Positions 34,255 through 44,857 of a stretch of DNA of 64,000 nucleotides are shown one piece after another. The DNA comes from Pseudomonas sp. QS1027 (GTDB taxonomy: Bacteria; Pseudomonadota; Gammaproteobacteria; Pseudomonadales; Pseudomonadaceae): positions 124,001 to 188,000 of the forward strand of contig NZ_PHSU01000020.1 of NCBI RefSeq assembly GCF_002814235.1, given 5' to 3'. The position numbers and the translations under genes are program-made. The notes beneath the pieces are model-generated. The model ran no database searches, was not told the DNA's origin, and was given only the letters and a program-made list of their open reading frames with translations. The stretch's first letter is position 1. The number at the start of each line of letters is the position of its first letter.

Positions 34255-35925
34255 TCACACCACTTCCTGTACCGCCGCCTGGGCGGCACCGAACGTCAGG
34301 AATTCCACCAACTCCGTCAGTGGCAGCGGCTTGCTGATCAGGTAACCCTGGGCCTGGTCGCAGCCGAACTCGCGCAGCAAGGCCAGTTGCCCCGGCGTTT
34401 CCACCCCTTCGGCGACCACTTCCAGATGAAGGTTGTGGGCCAGGTTGACCATGGCATGCACCAGCTTGCGGTTTTCCTCGCGCTGCTCCATGCCGCCGAC
34501 AAAACTCATGTCCACCTTGAGCAAGGCAATCGGCAGGCTGTTGAGGTGCACGAAGGAGGAAAATCCGGTGCCGAAGTCGTCCAGGGAAAAACGCACCCCC
34601 AGCCGCCTCAGGGCATCCATGGTCTGCTTGACCAGGTCGCTGCGGCGCATCACCGCGGTTTCGGTGAGTTCGAATTCCAGCCACTGCGCCTCGACACCAC
34701 GCTCGGTAATCAGCCGGCTCAAGGTTGGCAGCAACTGGCTGTCCTGGAACTGCCGGAACGACAGATTGACCGCCATGTGCAACGGCGCCAGGCCGCGCTC
34801 GCGCAGGGCCTGCATATCCCGCAGCGCGCGGGAAATCACCCAGTAGCCCAACGGCACGATCAGGCCGCTTTGCTCGGCCAGGGGCACGAACTCACTGGGC
34901 GGCAACAGCCCGCGTTCGCCATGGCGCCAGCGCACCAGGGCTTCAAGCCCGACGATCTGGCCGCTACGCAGGTCCAGGCGCGGCTGGTAATGCAGTTCCA
35001 GTTCATCGCGGCGCAAGGCCCGGCGCAATTCGCTTTCCAGGTCGGCGAGGCTGCGGGCGTTGCGATTGATGCGTTCATTGAAGATGTGAAAGGTGCAGCC
35101 CTGGGTGCTCTTGGCCTGCTGCATGGCGATATGCGCATGCCACATCAGCGGGTCGGCTCCGGCATTGGCGCGGGTATGGGCGATGCCCAGGCTGCAACCG
35201 ATCAGCAGGCTCTCGCCATCGATCCAGTAAGGCTCGGCCATGACCTCGACAATCCGTTCGGCCACACACTCGGCGCGCTGGGGGGCGCGACGGGTATCGA
35301 TCAGCAGGGCGAATTCGTCGCTGCCCAGGCGCGCCAACTGGTCACCGGCCTCGAGCTGGCTCTTGAGCCGCGCGACCACCTGCAGGATCAGCCGGTCGCC
35401 GGCCTGGTGCCCGAGGGCGTCGTTGGCATGGCGGAAATTGTCCAGGTCCAGGTGCCCGAGGGCCAGGCCGCGCCCTTCGTTCTCGGCCAGCCGCGCCGCC
35501 AGCAGGGTCTGGAAACCCTGGCGATTGGCGATCCCGGTCAGCGGGTCCTGCTCGGCCAGGCGCTGCAAGGTGTTTTCCAGCACGCCGCGTTCACGCACAT
35601 GGCGCAGGCAGCGGCGCAGGGTCGACGCATCGAGGCCCTGGCGAACCAGCCAGTCGCTGACGCCCAACGGCGCGATCAGCGGTTCTTCGTCCAGCAACAG
35701 GATGGTCGGCAGATGGCAGCGCCCCGGCGCCGGCTGCAGGTTCGGCACCGTCAACAACAACGCCGTGCGGTCGGCCTCGAACAGGCGGCTGACCACCTCC
35801 CAGGACGGCGCATGGATCAGCACGGCCGAATCTCCCATAGGAGCCAGACACTCGCGCAACAAGGCCGCCCACTCCGGCTCATCGGCCAGTAGCAGCAAAC
35901 GCAAGGGTTCCACAGGCGTAGACAA
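34255..35925 (-). CDS. proE: ProE-like c-di-GMP phosphodiesterase (pseudo-receiver, degenerate GGDEF, EAL)
   Basis: The 556-residue protein has three parts. Residues ~1-120 look like a receiver domain without a phospho-acceptor (ADEP kept, acceptor Asp and Lys lost). Residues ~125-290 are a GGDEF domain whose active site reads GSDEF and lacks an RxxD I-site. Residues ~300-550 are an EAL domain with an apparently complete catalytic set (EALVRW, NLSFRQ, ELTE, LDDFGTG, LKVD, EVVAEGVE). It should break down c-di-GMP. The position before rep matches PA5295 (ProE). Start TTG at 35923-35925 has GGGAG upstream. Confidence 0.85.
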   Translation of the reverse strand: MSTPVEPLRLLLLADEPEWAALLRECLAPMGDSAVLIHAPSWEVVSRLFEADRTALLLTVPNLQPAPGRCHLPTILLLDEEPLIAPLGVSDWLVRQGLDASTLRRCLRHVRERGVLENTLQRLAEQDPLTGIANRQGFQTLLAARLAENEGRGLALGHLDLDNFRHANDALGHQAGDRLILQVVARLKSQLEAGDQLARLGSDEFALLIDTRRAPQRAECVAERIVEVMAEPYWIDGESLLIGCSLGIAHTRANAGADPLMWHAHIAMQQAKSTQGCTFHIFNERINRNARSLADLESELRRALRRDELELHYQPRLDLRSGQIVGLEALVRWRHGERGLLPPSEFVPLAEQSGLIVPLGYWVISRALRDMQALRERGLAPLHMAVNLSFRQFQDSQLLPTLSRLITERGVEAQWLEFELTETAVMRRSDLVKQTMDALRRLGVRFSLDDFGTGFSSFVHLNSLPIALLKVDMSFVGGMEQREENRKLVHAMVNLAHNLHLEVVAEGVETPGQLALLREFGCDQAQGYLISKPLPLTELVEFLTFGAAQAAVQEVV

Positions 35926-36191
35926 GCTGACTCCCTAGACTCTGCAAAAAACGTTGACGATCAACATTGCGACACGCTTCGGGGCGACTTCAAATACGAG
36001 TGATTATCAAGCGCTTCGTTGTGTAACACAAAGGTGAACAATAGCTGTAATTACGCCGCGCATCCTGCGTGAAAGTAACAAAACCGGCAAATTTAGATAG
36101 AGCGGCACGTCACAGTGTCGGAGAGACGCAGCAGAATCCTTCCAGCCTGTTAAAATGCCCGCCCTTTTCGCAACAGACTCCTGACTCCGTC

Positions 36192-38201
<2,010 letters not shown>

Positions 38202-38257
38202 AATTGCACATTTTTTAATCTATCTTCAGCGCACAAGGCGCTATTCGAGGACGTTCC

Positions 38258-38827
38258 GTGGAAGCACTGCATAAGAAAATTCGCGAAGAAGGCATCGTGC
38301 TTTCCGATCAGGTCCTGAAGGTCGACGCCTTCCTGAACCACCAGATCGACCCGCAGTTGATGAAACTGATCGGTGACGAATTCGCCGCGCTGTTCGCCGA
38401 TTCGGGTATTACCAAGATCGTCACCATTGAGGCCTCGGGGATTGCCCCGGCGATCATGACCGGGCTGAACCTCGGCGTGCCGGTGATTTTCGCCCGCAAG
38501 CACCAGTCCCTGACCCTGACGGAAAACCTGCTGTCGGCGACGGTGTACTCCTTCACCAAGCAGGTGGAAAACACCGTGGCGATTTCCCCACGCCACCTGA
38601 CCAGCAGCGATCGCGTGCTGATCATCGATGACTTCCTGGCCAACGGCAAAGCCTCCCAGGCGCTGATCTCGATCATCAAGCAGGCCGGCGCGACCGTGGC
38701 CGGCCTGGGCATCGTCATCGAGAAATCCTTCCAGGGCGGCCGTGCCGAGCTGGATGCCCAGGGTTATCGCGTGGAATCGCTGGCCCGGGTCAAGTCCCTG
38801 GCCGGTGGGGTCGTCAGCTTTATCTGA
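38258..38827 (+). CDS. xpt: Xanthine phosphoribosyltransferase
   Basis: The 189-residue type I phosphoribosyltransferase has the PRPP motif DRVLIIDDFLANGKAS (about residues 124-139). Other Xpt-like segments are FARKHQSLTLTENLLSATVYSFTKQ and IVIEKSFQGGR. It salvages xanthine to XMP. The start is GTG at 38258-38260 with GAGG upstream. It lies 56 bases after rep. No purine riboswitch was evident in that short gap. Confidence 0.96.
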   Translation: MEALHKKIREEGIVLSDQVLKVDAFLNHQIDPQLMKLIGDEFAALFADSGITKIVTIEASGIAPAIMTGLNLGVPVIFARKHQSLTLTENLLSATVYSFTKQVENTVAISPRHLTSSDRVLIIDDFLANGKASQALISIIKQAGATVAGLGIVIEKSFQGGRAELDAQGYRVESLARVKSLAGGVVSFI

Positions 38828-38841
38828 GCAGGGCCCGGAAA

Positions 38842-39543
38842 TCAGAGGCCTATCGCACTCGAGTCCCGCAGCGAGCCGGATAACTTGAACAGCTCGCTGT
38901 CGGTCTTGATCCCCAGCTTGCGATAGGCCGACTGCTTCTGCGTGCTGATGGTATTGGCGCTGCGCGAGAACTTGGCGGCAATCCCGTTCACCGACATGCC
39001 ATCCAGGAAGCAGCGCAACACTTCCCGCTCCCGCGGCGAAAGAATCTCATCGTGCGTGCAGCCGCACGTGCGCTCGGCGGCGACCGACACCTTGCACAGC
39101 GCCGCCTCCGACACCCCCACCTCCCGGGCCATGGCCGGGTGCAGGTAGATCTTGCCGCGAGCCACGGTACGGATCGCGGCCGCCAGTTCGTCCAGCCGCT
39201 GGGACTTGCCGAAGAACCCCCAGCTTCCCGCCTGCAGCGCCAGCGACACGGTCGCCGGCGTGTATTGCGCCGACAGCACCAGGGTCCGGCACTCGGGATA
39301 ACGCACCCGCAGCGCGCGGATCAGGTTGACACCGTCGATCTCCAGCGGACCGAGCATGAAATCGACGACGAGGATATCGGGGCGCCGCTTGGCCAGCGCG
39401 GCGAACAGTTCCCCACTCGTGGAAAAGGAACCGATGATCTCGAGATCGGACTCCTTGGATAACCACAAGGCCGTGCCAACCCTTATCACCTCATGGTCGT
39501 CCAGCAGCATGACGGTGCGGGGACCAGGGAATACGTAACTCAT
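38842..39543 (-). CDS. NarL/FixJ-family response regulator, orphan, next to fimbrial operon
   Basis: From ATG at 39541-39543 the protein has 233 residues. The receiver is intact: DDHEV acidic pair, acceptor Asp in DILVVDFMLGP (about residue 58), VLSAQYT and Lys in GFFGKSQR. A LuxR-type HTH follows (ILSPREREVLRCFLDGMSVNGIAAKFSRSANTISTQKQSAYRKLGI). It resembles the RcsB/BvgA-like regulators that often flank chaperone-usher clusters. No histidine kinase lies nearby. It is divergent from the pilin gene, so it is the likely controller of that operon. Confidence 0.92.
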   Translation of the reverse strand: MSYVFPGPRTVMLLDDHEVIRVGTALWLSKESDLEIIGSFSTSGELFAALAKRRPDILVVDFMLGPLEIDGVNLIRALRVRYPECRTLVLSAQYTPATVSLALQAGSWGFFGKSQRLDELAAAIRTVARGKIYLHPAMAREVGVSEAALCKVSVAAERTCGCTHDEILSPREREVLRCFLDGMSVNGIAAKFSRSANTISTQKQSAYRKLGIKTDSELFKLSGSLRDSSAIGL

Positions 39544-39658
39544 TGGATCAAACCTCCTGAACGATGAAAGCCAGGCCGGCAACGGGAGGGGCCCGGCTAA
39601 GACCTACAGAACTTTCAGACTTATAGCAGCCAGGACCGGGAGCACAAACGACAAACCA

Positions 39659-39700
39659 TTCGAGAAATCTCGAAACTGCCAGGGTTCGAGTTATCTCGAT
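39659..39700. promoter_or_regulatory. Two 7-2-7 inverted repeats, candidate operator of the fimbrial regulator
   Basis: Site A TTCGAGA-AA-TCTCGAA (39659-39674) is a perfect 7-2-7 inverted repeat. Site B TTCGAGT-TA-TCTCGAT (39685-39700) is the same with changes only at two arm positions and the spacer. The two are in direct orientation, 26 bases apart. 7-2-7 spacing is the known NarL-type arrangement. They lie between the divergent regulator and pilin starts. Confidence 0.65.
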
Positions 39701-39810
39701 AGTCCGCAAGTCCGGCTTGCACGAGAGTGGTAACCCTCATCCGACAGGCTATAGCCTTCCCTGCGAGCCCGTCGGAAGAGACATCAACTGAAACCATTCA
39801 AGGTAATCCG

Positions 39811-40374
39811 ATGAAAATCTCTCAAGTCTCTGCCGCCGTCTCCCTTGCCCTCGCCGCCCTTATCGCCCTGCCGGCTTCCGCGGCCAACGATGGCATCATC
39901 AACTTCAACGGCCTGGTGACCGACGTGACCTGCACCATTGAAGGCGAAGTGCCAGGCGGCGGCACCGTGGTCAAGAACGTCGACCTGGGTGGTGTGTCCG
40001 CCTCGCGTCTGACCAACACTGGCGATCGCGCCAACCTCACCGGTTTCACGATTCGCGTCGGCGCGCCAGGCGAAACGGCCTGCACCAACGGACGTACCGC
40101 AATGGTCGCGTTCGACCCGACCAGCCCGGCGATCGACGTCGCTACCGGGCGCCTGAACATCGACGACGGTGCGGATGCCGCCCTCAATGTCCAGGTCGAG
40201 GTGACCCAGCGCGACGGCACGCCGATCCACGTCTACACCGAAAAATCCGAGGGTGTGGTCATCGCCGACAACCAGGCGCTCATTCCCCTGGCTGCCCAGT
40301 ACTACGCCACCGGTGCCGCAGGCGAAGGCGAGGTCGCGACCCGCGTCGGCTTCATGGTCGAGTACGCCGACTAA
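39811..40374 (+). CDS. Major fimbrial subunit (type 1 pilin family)
   Basis: The 187-residue exported protein has a signal peptide (SAAVSLALAALIALPASAA). NDGIINFNGLVTDVTCTIEG is the typical pilin N-terminal donor strand and first cysteine, and the second cysteine is in GETACTNGRTAM. The C-terminus GFMVEYAD carries the penultimate aromatic that chaperones recognise. As the first gene of the operon it is probably the rod subunit. Upstream in-frame codons to 39727 are not needed. Confidence 0.9.
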   Translation: MKISQVSAAVSLALAALIALPASAANDGIINFNGLVTDVTCTIEGEVPGGGTVVKNVDLGGVSASRLTNTGDRANLTGFTIRVGAPGETACTNGRTAMVAFDPTSPAIDVATGRLNIDDGADAALNVQVEVTQRDGTPIHVYTEKSEGVVIADNQALIPLAAQYYATGAAGEGEVATRVGFMVEYAD

Positions 40375-40437
40375 GCCTCATCCAACGGGCCCGCGCCCTG
40401 TCGCGCGGGTCCAGCCTTCAATACGAGAGCTTCGCCA

Positions 40438-41208
40438 ATGAACAACCTGGCTCGTTCGGGCATGGTCATCTGTGCCCTTCTGACGGCATCGCTGCACGCT
40501 ACGTCTTCGTTTGCCGCCGTGATCATCCACGGCACGCGCGTGATCTATCCCGCCGAACAACAGGAAGTCGTGGTCCGACTGGAGAACAAGGGCGAACGCC
40601 CCGCCCTGGTTCAACTCTGGCTCGATGACGGCGACAAACTTGCAACACCTGCAACCGCGCAGGCGCCCTTCACCGCGCTACCGCCGATCCTGCGTATCGA
40701 ACCGAAAAAGCAGCAGGCTCCACGCCTGCGTTATACCGGCGAGCCATTGCCCACGGACCGCGAAAGCCTGTTCTGGCTGAATGTCCTGGAAGTACAGCCG
40801 ACTGCCGCCGATGCCAAGGACAGAAGCCTGCTGGAGCTGTCGTTTCGCTCCCGCCTGCGGGTGTTCTTCCGCCCCGAGGGATTGCCCTATTCGAAGGCCG
40901 CCGCGGCACCGAAGCTGAGCTGGAAGCTGGTGCGCCACGAAGGTGGTCACGCTCTGGAAGTCGTCAACCCGACGCCTTATCACGTCTCTCTGGGCTCGGT
41001 CGAACTGGTGGGCAAAAGCGGCAACGAACGTTATCCGAAAGCCCCGAACAAGGAGGCCAACGACAGCCTGTTGCTCCCGGCCGGTGATATCAAGCGCTTC
41101 GCCCTGCCCGCCCTGCGGACTCCGCCCCCGGGTGCACTGAAGGTCGAGTTCACCGCCATCAGCGATTTCGGCGCGCGGGTCAGCCATACCGCCGACATCC
41201 CCTCTTGA
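40438..41208 (+). CDS. Periplasmic fimbrial chaperone (first of two)
   Basis: The 256-residue PapD-like chaperone has a signal peptide, then VIIHGTRVIYPAEQQEVVVRLENK, with the conserved subunit-anchoring Arg in GTRVIYP, and RESLFWLNVLEVQP. The G1 region reads SRLRVFFRPEGLPY. Here an arginine stands where the second anchoring residue is nearly always lysine (PapD Lys112, IKLFYRP). The second domain has NPTPYHVSLGSVEL. It caps pilin subunits before delivery to the usher. It starts 63 bases after the pilin stop. Confidence 0.93.
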   Translation: MNNLARSGMVICALLTASLHATSSFAAVIIHGTRVIYPAEQQEVVVRLENKGERPALVQLWLDDGDKLATPATAQAPFTALPPILRIEPKKQQAPRLRYTGEPLPTDRESLFWLNVLEVQPTAADAKDRSLLELSFRSRLRVFFRPEGLPYSKAAAAPKLSWKLVRHEGGHALEVVNPTPYHVSLGSVELVGKSGNERYPKAPNKEANDSLLLPAGDIKRFALPALRTPPPGALKVEFTAISDFGARVSHTADIPS

Positions 41209-41227
41209 ACCGGACCGACGATTGCCC

Positions 41228-42013
41228 ATGAACACCCTCAGATCCCAGCACACCGCCCGCTCCACCCGCCACGCCGCCGGGCTCGTCCTGGCGACCCTGA
41301 CGTTGATCGCCAGCTTCACCGTGCAGGCCAGCGTCATTATCACCGGCACCCGCGTGGTGTATCCGGCGAACCAGAAGGAAATGAGCATCCGGTTCGAGAA
41401 CAAGAACCAGAAACCCGCGCTGGTGCAGGTCTGGTTGGACGGCGGCGACGAGGAGGTGACACCGGAACAGGCCAGGGTCCCGTTTATCGCCACACCGCCG
41501 ATCTTCCGGATGGAGCCGGACAAGCAGCAGGTCGTGCGCCTGGCCTATACCGGCGAGCCGCTGCCCAAGGATCGCGAGAGCCTGTTCTGGCTGAACATGC
41601 TGGAAGTCCCGCCCAAGACCCCAAATTCGGAGCAGGGCAACCAGTTGCAACTGGCGTTCAAGACCCGCATCAAGGTGTTCTTCCGACCACAGGGCCTGCC
41701 GTACGAGGCGGCACAAGCCACCGAAAAGTTGCGCTGGAAGCTGGTGAAAACCGAACAGGGATTGGCCCTGGAGGTACATAACCCGACGCCCTATCACCTG
41801 AACTTCGACTCGGTGGATCTGCTGGCGGCCGGCCAACGCCATGCCAAGCCGGTCGGCGAGACGGCCGCCGAGAACATGGTCAATCCCCAGGCCAGCAACC
41901 GTTTCCCCCTGCCCAGCCTGAAGTCGGCGCCGAGTGCCGGCGCCCAGGTCGAGTTCCAGGTCATCGACGACTACGGTGCCCGGCACACGCACAAGGTCCA
42001 GGTCACGCCATGA
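41228..42013 (+). CDS. Periplasmic fimbrial chaperone (second of two)
   Basis: The 261-residue PapD-like chaperone is plainly related to its neighbour (shared RESLFWLNMLEV, YTGEPLPKDR, NPTPYHLNFDSVDL). Anchoring residues are the canonical pair: Arg in GTRVVYPANQKEMSIRFENK and Lys in TRIKVFFRPQGLPY. Two chaperones in one operon suggest that different subunits use different chaperones. ATG at 41228 lies 19 bases after the first chaperone. Confidence 0.93.
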   Translation: MNTLRSQHTARSTRHAAGLVLATLTLIASFTVQASVIITGTRVVYPANQKEMSIRFENKNQKPALVQVWLDGGDEEVTPEQARVPFIATPPIFRMEPDKQQVVRLAYTGEPLPKDRESLFWLNMLEVPPKTPNSEQGNQLQLAFKTRIKVFFRPQGLPYEAAQATEKLRWKLVKTEQGLALEVHNPTPYHLNFDSVDLLAAGQRHAKPVGETAAENMVNPQASNRFPLPSLKSAPSAGAQVEFQVIDDYGARHTHKVQVTP

Positions 42014-42148
42014 CGGGCTGAACGAAGACCCGGCGTCACTGAACGCCCACCCGTAACGACACCTCCGGCCCCGTCGCGATCCTGAACGCGCGACGGCAGG
42101 GAGCGGCTTGCCCGAATCCGGCAATACACAAGGTTTGGAACGTTAGCG

Positions 42149-44761
42149 ATGAGATCGAAGACACAACCCGTAGCCGGCGGATCGCACCCTGTGCGCAGCC
42201 GCCTGGCCCACATCATTCACAGCCTTCTGCTGCTGGGCGCCGGCAGCGCCCTGGCCGCCGACGAGGTCGAGCAGGTGGAATTCAACCCGGCCTTCTTTCC
42301 GGGAGGTGGCGGGCAGATCGACATCTCGCGTTTCAACGAAGGCAATGTGGTCCTGCCGGGACAGTATCGCGCCGATATCACCGTAAACGGCGGTTGGATC
42401 GGCCGCGACGAACTGACCTTCGCCAGCGTCGAGGGTCAGAAAAACGCCCAGCTTTGCCTGGACCGCACCCTGCTGATCAGGCTCGGGGTCGACCTCGACG
42501 GGGTGGCAAAAAAGGCCGCCGAAGCCGGCGAAAACGTTCCGCCGCCATTGCCGAGCACGCCGACCTGCGGCGATATCAGTACCTATCTACCTGGCGCCAG
42601 CGCCCGCTTCGATGCCGGCGAAAGCCGGCTGGACCTGCAAGTCCCGCAGATCTATCTGTCACGCAAGGCACGTGGTTATGTCAGTCCGGAACACTGGGAC
42701 ACGGGCGTGAACGCGGCGTTCATCCGCTACGACGCCAACGCGTTCAGGAACAGCAACCAGGGCCGTTCATCGTTCTCCAACTCCCTGAGGCTGAACACCG
42801 GTCTCAACCTGGACGGTTGGCACCTGCGACACAACGGCGCCTACAGCGGCAGCAATACCGGCAGCAGCTACCAGAGCAGCGCCACCTATGTGCAACGGGA
42901 ACTGCCCGGGCTGCAATCGCAACTCATGGCCGGCGAGATCTACACCACCGGCGAGTTGTTCGACAGCATTCGCCTGCGCGGCGCCACCCTGGCCACCGAC
43001 GATCGCATGCTGCCCGACTCGCAGACCGGCTATGCGCCCATCGTCCGTGGCGTGGCCGAGAGCAATGCCCGGGTCAGCATACGCCAGCGCGGCATACTGC
43101 TCGACGAAGTCAGTGTGCCGCCGGGCCCCTTCGTGCTCGACGACCTGTTCCCCACCGGCTACGGCGGCGACCTGGAGGTCACCGTCACCGAGGCCGACGG
43201 GCGCCAGCGGCAATTCATCGTACCTTTCGCCTCCGATGTGAAGCTGCTCCGGCCGGGCTATGGCCGCTATTCCCTGAGCGTGGGCGAGATGGCCGAGCTC
43301 GGCATCAACAGCAATCCCTGGCTGAGCCAGGGCACCTTCCAGTACGGTCTCAACAACCTGCTCACCGGCTATACCGGGGCCTTGGCCTCGGAAGGCTACA
43401 ACTCGCAAATCCTCGGCGCGGCCCTCAATACCCCCTTGGGTGCGATTTCGCTGGATGCGACCACCTCCCATGCCGAGCTGCCAGGCAATGGAAACCGCCG
43501 GGGCCAGAGCCTGCAGGCCCGCTACAACAAGAACTTCGCCGACACCGGGACCAACTTCGCCCTCGGCGCCTTCCGTTACTCCACCGACGGTTTCCTCACC
43601 GCGCGGGATACCGCGCAACTGCGTGAACTGGCCCGTGACGGAGGCAACCTGGAGAATATCAGCCGGGTCCGCGAACGCCTGGATATCAGCATCAACCAGA
43701 GCCTGGAACAGGGTTCGCTGTTCCTCACCGGCTCGTCGCAGAACTACTGGAACCGCAAGGGCGGCAGCCTGAGCTTCAGCGCCGGCTACAGCAGCAACTG
43801 GCAACGCATGAACTACACCGTCAGTGCCCAGCGTACCCGCGACCTGCTGACCGAGCGCAGCAGCAACCAGATCGACCTCACCGTCAGCCTGCCGCTGGGC
43901 TACTCGAACCGCGCACCCAACCTGTCGAGCACGCTGACTCATGGCGACCAGCAAAACAGCCTCCGGACCGGCCTCAGCGGCACCTGGGGCGAACGCAACG
44001 AGATCAACTACGGAGCTTCGGCCAGTCACGCCGACAATGGCGTCGGCAACAGTTTCAACGCCGACCTGCAATACCGCAGCCGCTATGCCCAGACCTCTAC
44101 CAGCTACAGCCAGGGCAACGGCTACCACTCGCAATCCCTGGGCCTGTCCGGCGGCCTGGTGGCCCATGCCGACGGCCTGACCCTGACCCCGGAACTGGGC
44201 GACACCATCGGCCTGGTCAATGCGCCCGGGGCCAAGGGCGCCTGGGTCGGCAGCAACAACGCGCAGGTGGACGACAACGGCTACGCCGTGGTGCCGCACC
44301 TCACGCCGTACCGCCAGAACGTGGTCGAGCTGGACCCCAAGGACATGTCCCATGACGTGGAGCTCAAGTCCGCCTCGCACAACGTCGCGCCCCGGGCCGG
44401 TTCCGTGGTGGTGATGAAGTACGAGACCAGCAGCGGACGGGCCTTGATCATCAATGCCCTGCGCGAGGATGGCAGCCCGTTGCCCTTCGGTGCCGATGTG
44501 TTCGATGAAAGCGGCGCCGGCACGGGCGTGGTCGGGCAAAGCAGCAAGGCGTTTGTCCGGGTAGCACGGGATAGCGGCCAACTGACGGTCAAGTGGGGCT
44601 CGGCCAGCACGGACACCTGCCAGATTGTCTACGACCTGGGCACCCTGCCCGAATCCGAAGGCTTGCGGCAGATGGAAGGCGTGTGCCGGCCCAGCGCTCC
44701 GGTAGCCGCCGAGGAAGAGTCGGGCGAGGCAAACAATCAAACAAAGGACGCGACCTATTGA
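42149..44761 (+). CDS. Outer-membrane fimbrial usher (FimD/PapC family)
   Basis: The 870-residue protein has the usual usher length. After the signal peptide the N-terminal chaperone-binding domain begins at VEFNPAFFPGGGGQIDISRFNEGNVVLPGQYRADITVNG. The barrel, plug region (GYAPIVRGVAESNARVSIRQRG, PPGPFVLDDLFPTGYGGDLEVTVTEADG) and C-terminal domains follow (SGRALIINALREDGSPLPFGADVFDE, CQIVYDLG). It exports and assembles subunits through the outer membrane. The leader gap of 135 bases after the second chaperone holds no gene. Confidence 0.96.
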   Translation: MRSKTQPVAGGSHPVRSRLAHIIHSLLLLGAGSALAADEVEQVEFNPAFFPGGGGQIDISRFNEGNVVLPGQYRADITVNGGWIGRDELTFASVEGQKNAQLCLDRTLLIRLGVDLDGVAKKAAEAGENVPPPLPSTPTCGDISTYLPGASARFDAGESRLDLQVPQIYLSRKARGYVSPEHWDTGVNAAFIRYDANAFRNSNQGRSSFSNSLRLNTGLNLDGWHLRHNGAYSGSNTGSSYQSSATYVQRELPGLQSQLMAGEIYTTGELFDSIRLRGATLATDDRMLPDSQTGYAPIVRGVAESNARVSIRQRGILLDEVSVPPGPFVLDDLFPTGYGGDLEVTVTEADGRQRQFIVPFASDVKLLRPGYGRYSLSVGEMAELGINSNPWLSQGTFQYGLNNLLTGYTGALASEGYNSQILGAALNTPLGAISLDATTSHAELPGNGNRRGQSLQARYNKNFADTGTNFALGAFRYSTDGFLTARDTAQLRELARDGGNLENISRVRERLDISINQSLEQGSLFLTGSSQNYWNRKGGSLSFSAGYSSNWQRMNYTVSAQRTRDLLTERSSNQIDLTVSLPLGYSNRAPNLSSTLTHGDQQNSLRTGLSGTWGERNEINYGASASHADNGVGNSFNADLQYRSRYAQTSTSYSQGNGYHSQSLGLSGGLVAHADGLTLTPELGDTIGLVNAPGAKGAWVGSNNAQVDDNGYAVVPHLTPYRQNVVELDPKDMSHDVELKSASHNVAPRAGSVVVMKYETSSGRALIINALREDGSPLPFGADVFDESGAGTGVVGQSSKAFVRVARDSGQLTVKWGSASTDTCQIVYDLGTLPESEGLRQMEGVCRPSAPVAAEEESGEANNQTKDATY

Positions 44762-44857
44762 ACGCCGCTGTCGAACTTTCACTGCCTGACGCTATCAAGC
44801 TGCCGAACTTCACAGTGAGTTGTAACCGATCATAGAACAGAGGTTGATTGACCTGAT

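Noticed and set aside
34252..35892. 546-codon + strand frame opposite the EAL protein
   Set aside because: Shadow of the phosphodiesterase gene; no recognisable domain.
38202..38257. Purine riboswitch upstream of xpt
   Set aside because: The gap is only 56 bases and holds no aptamer-like structure.
42767..44782. 671-codon reverse frame opposite the usher
   Set aside because: The usher is intact on the + strand, and the reverse sequence is low-complexity.
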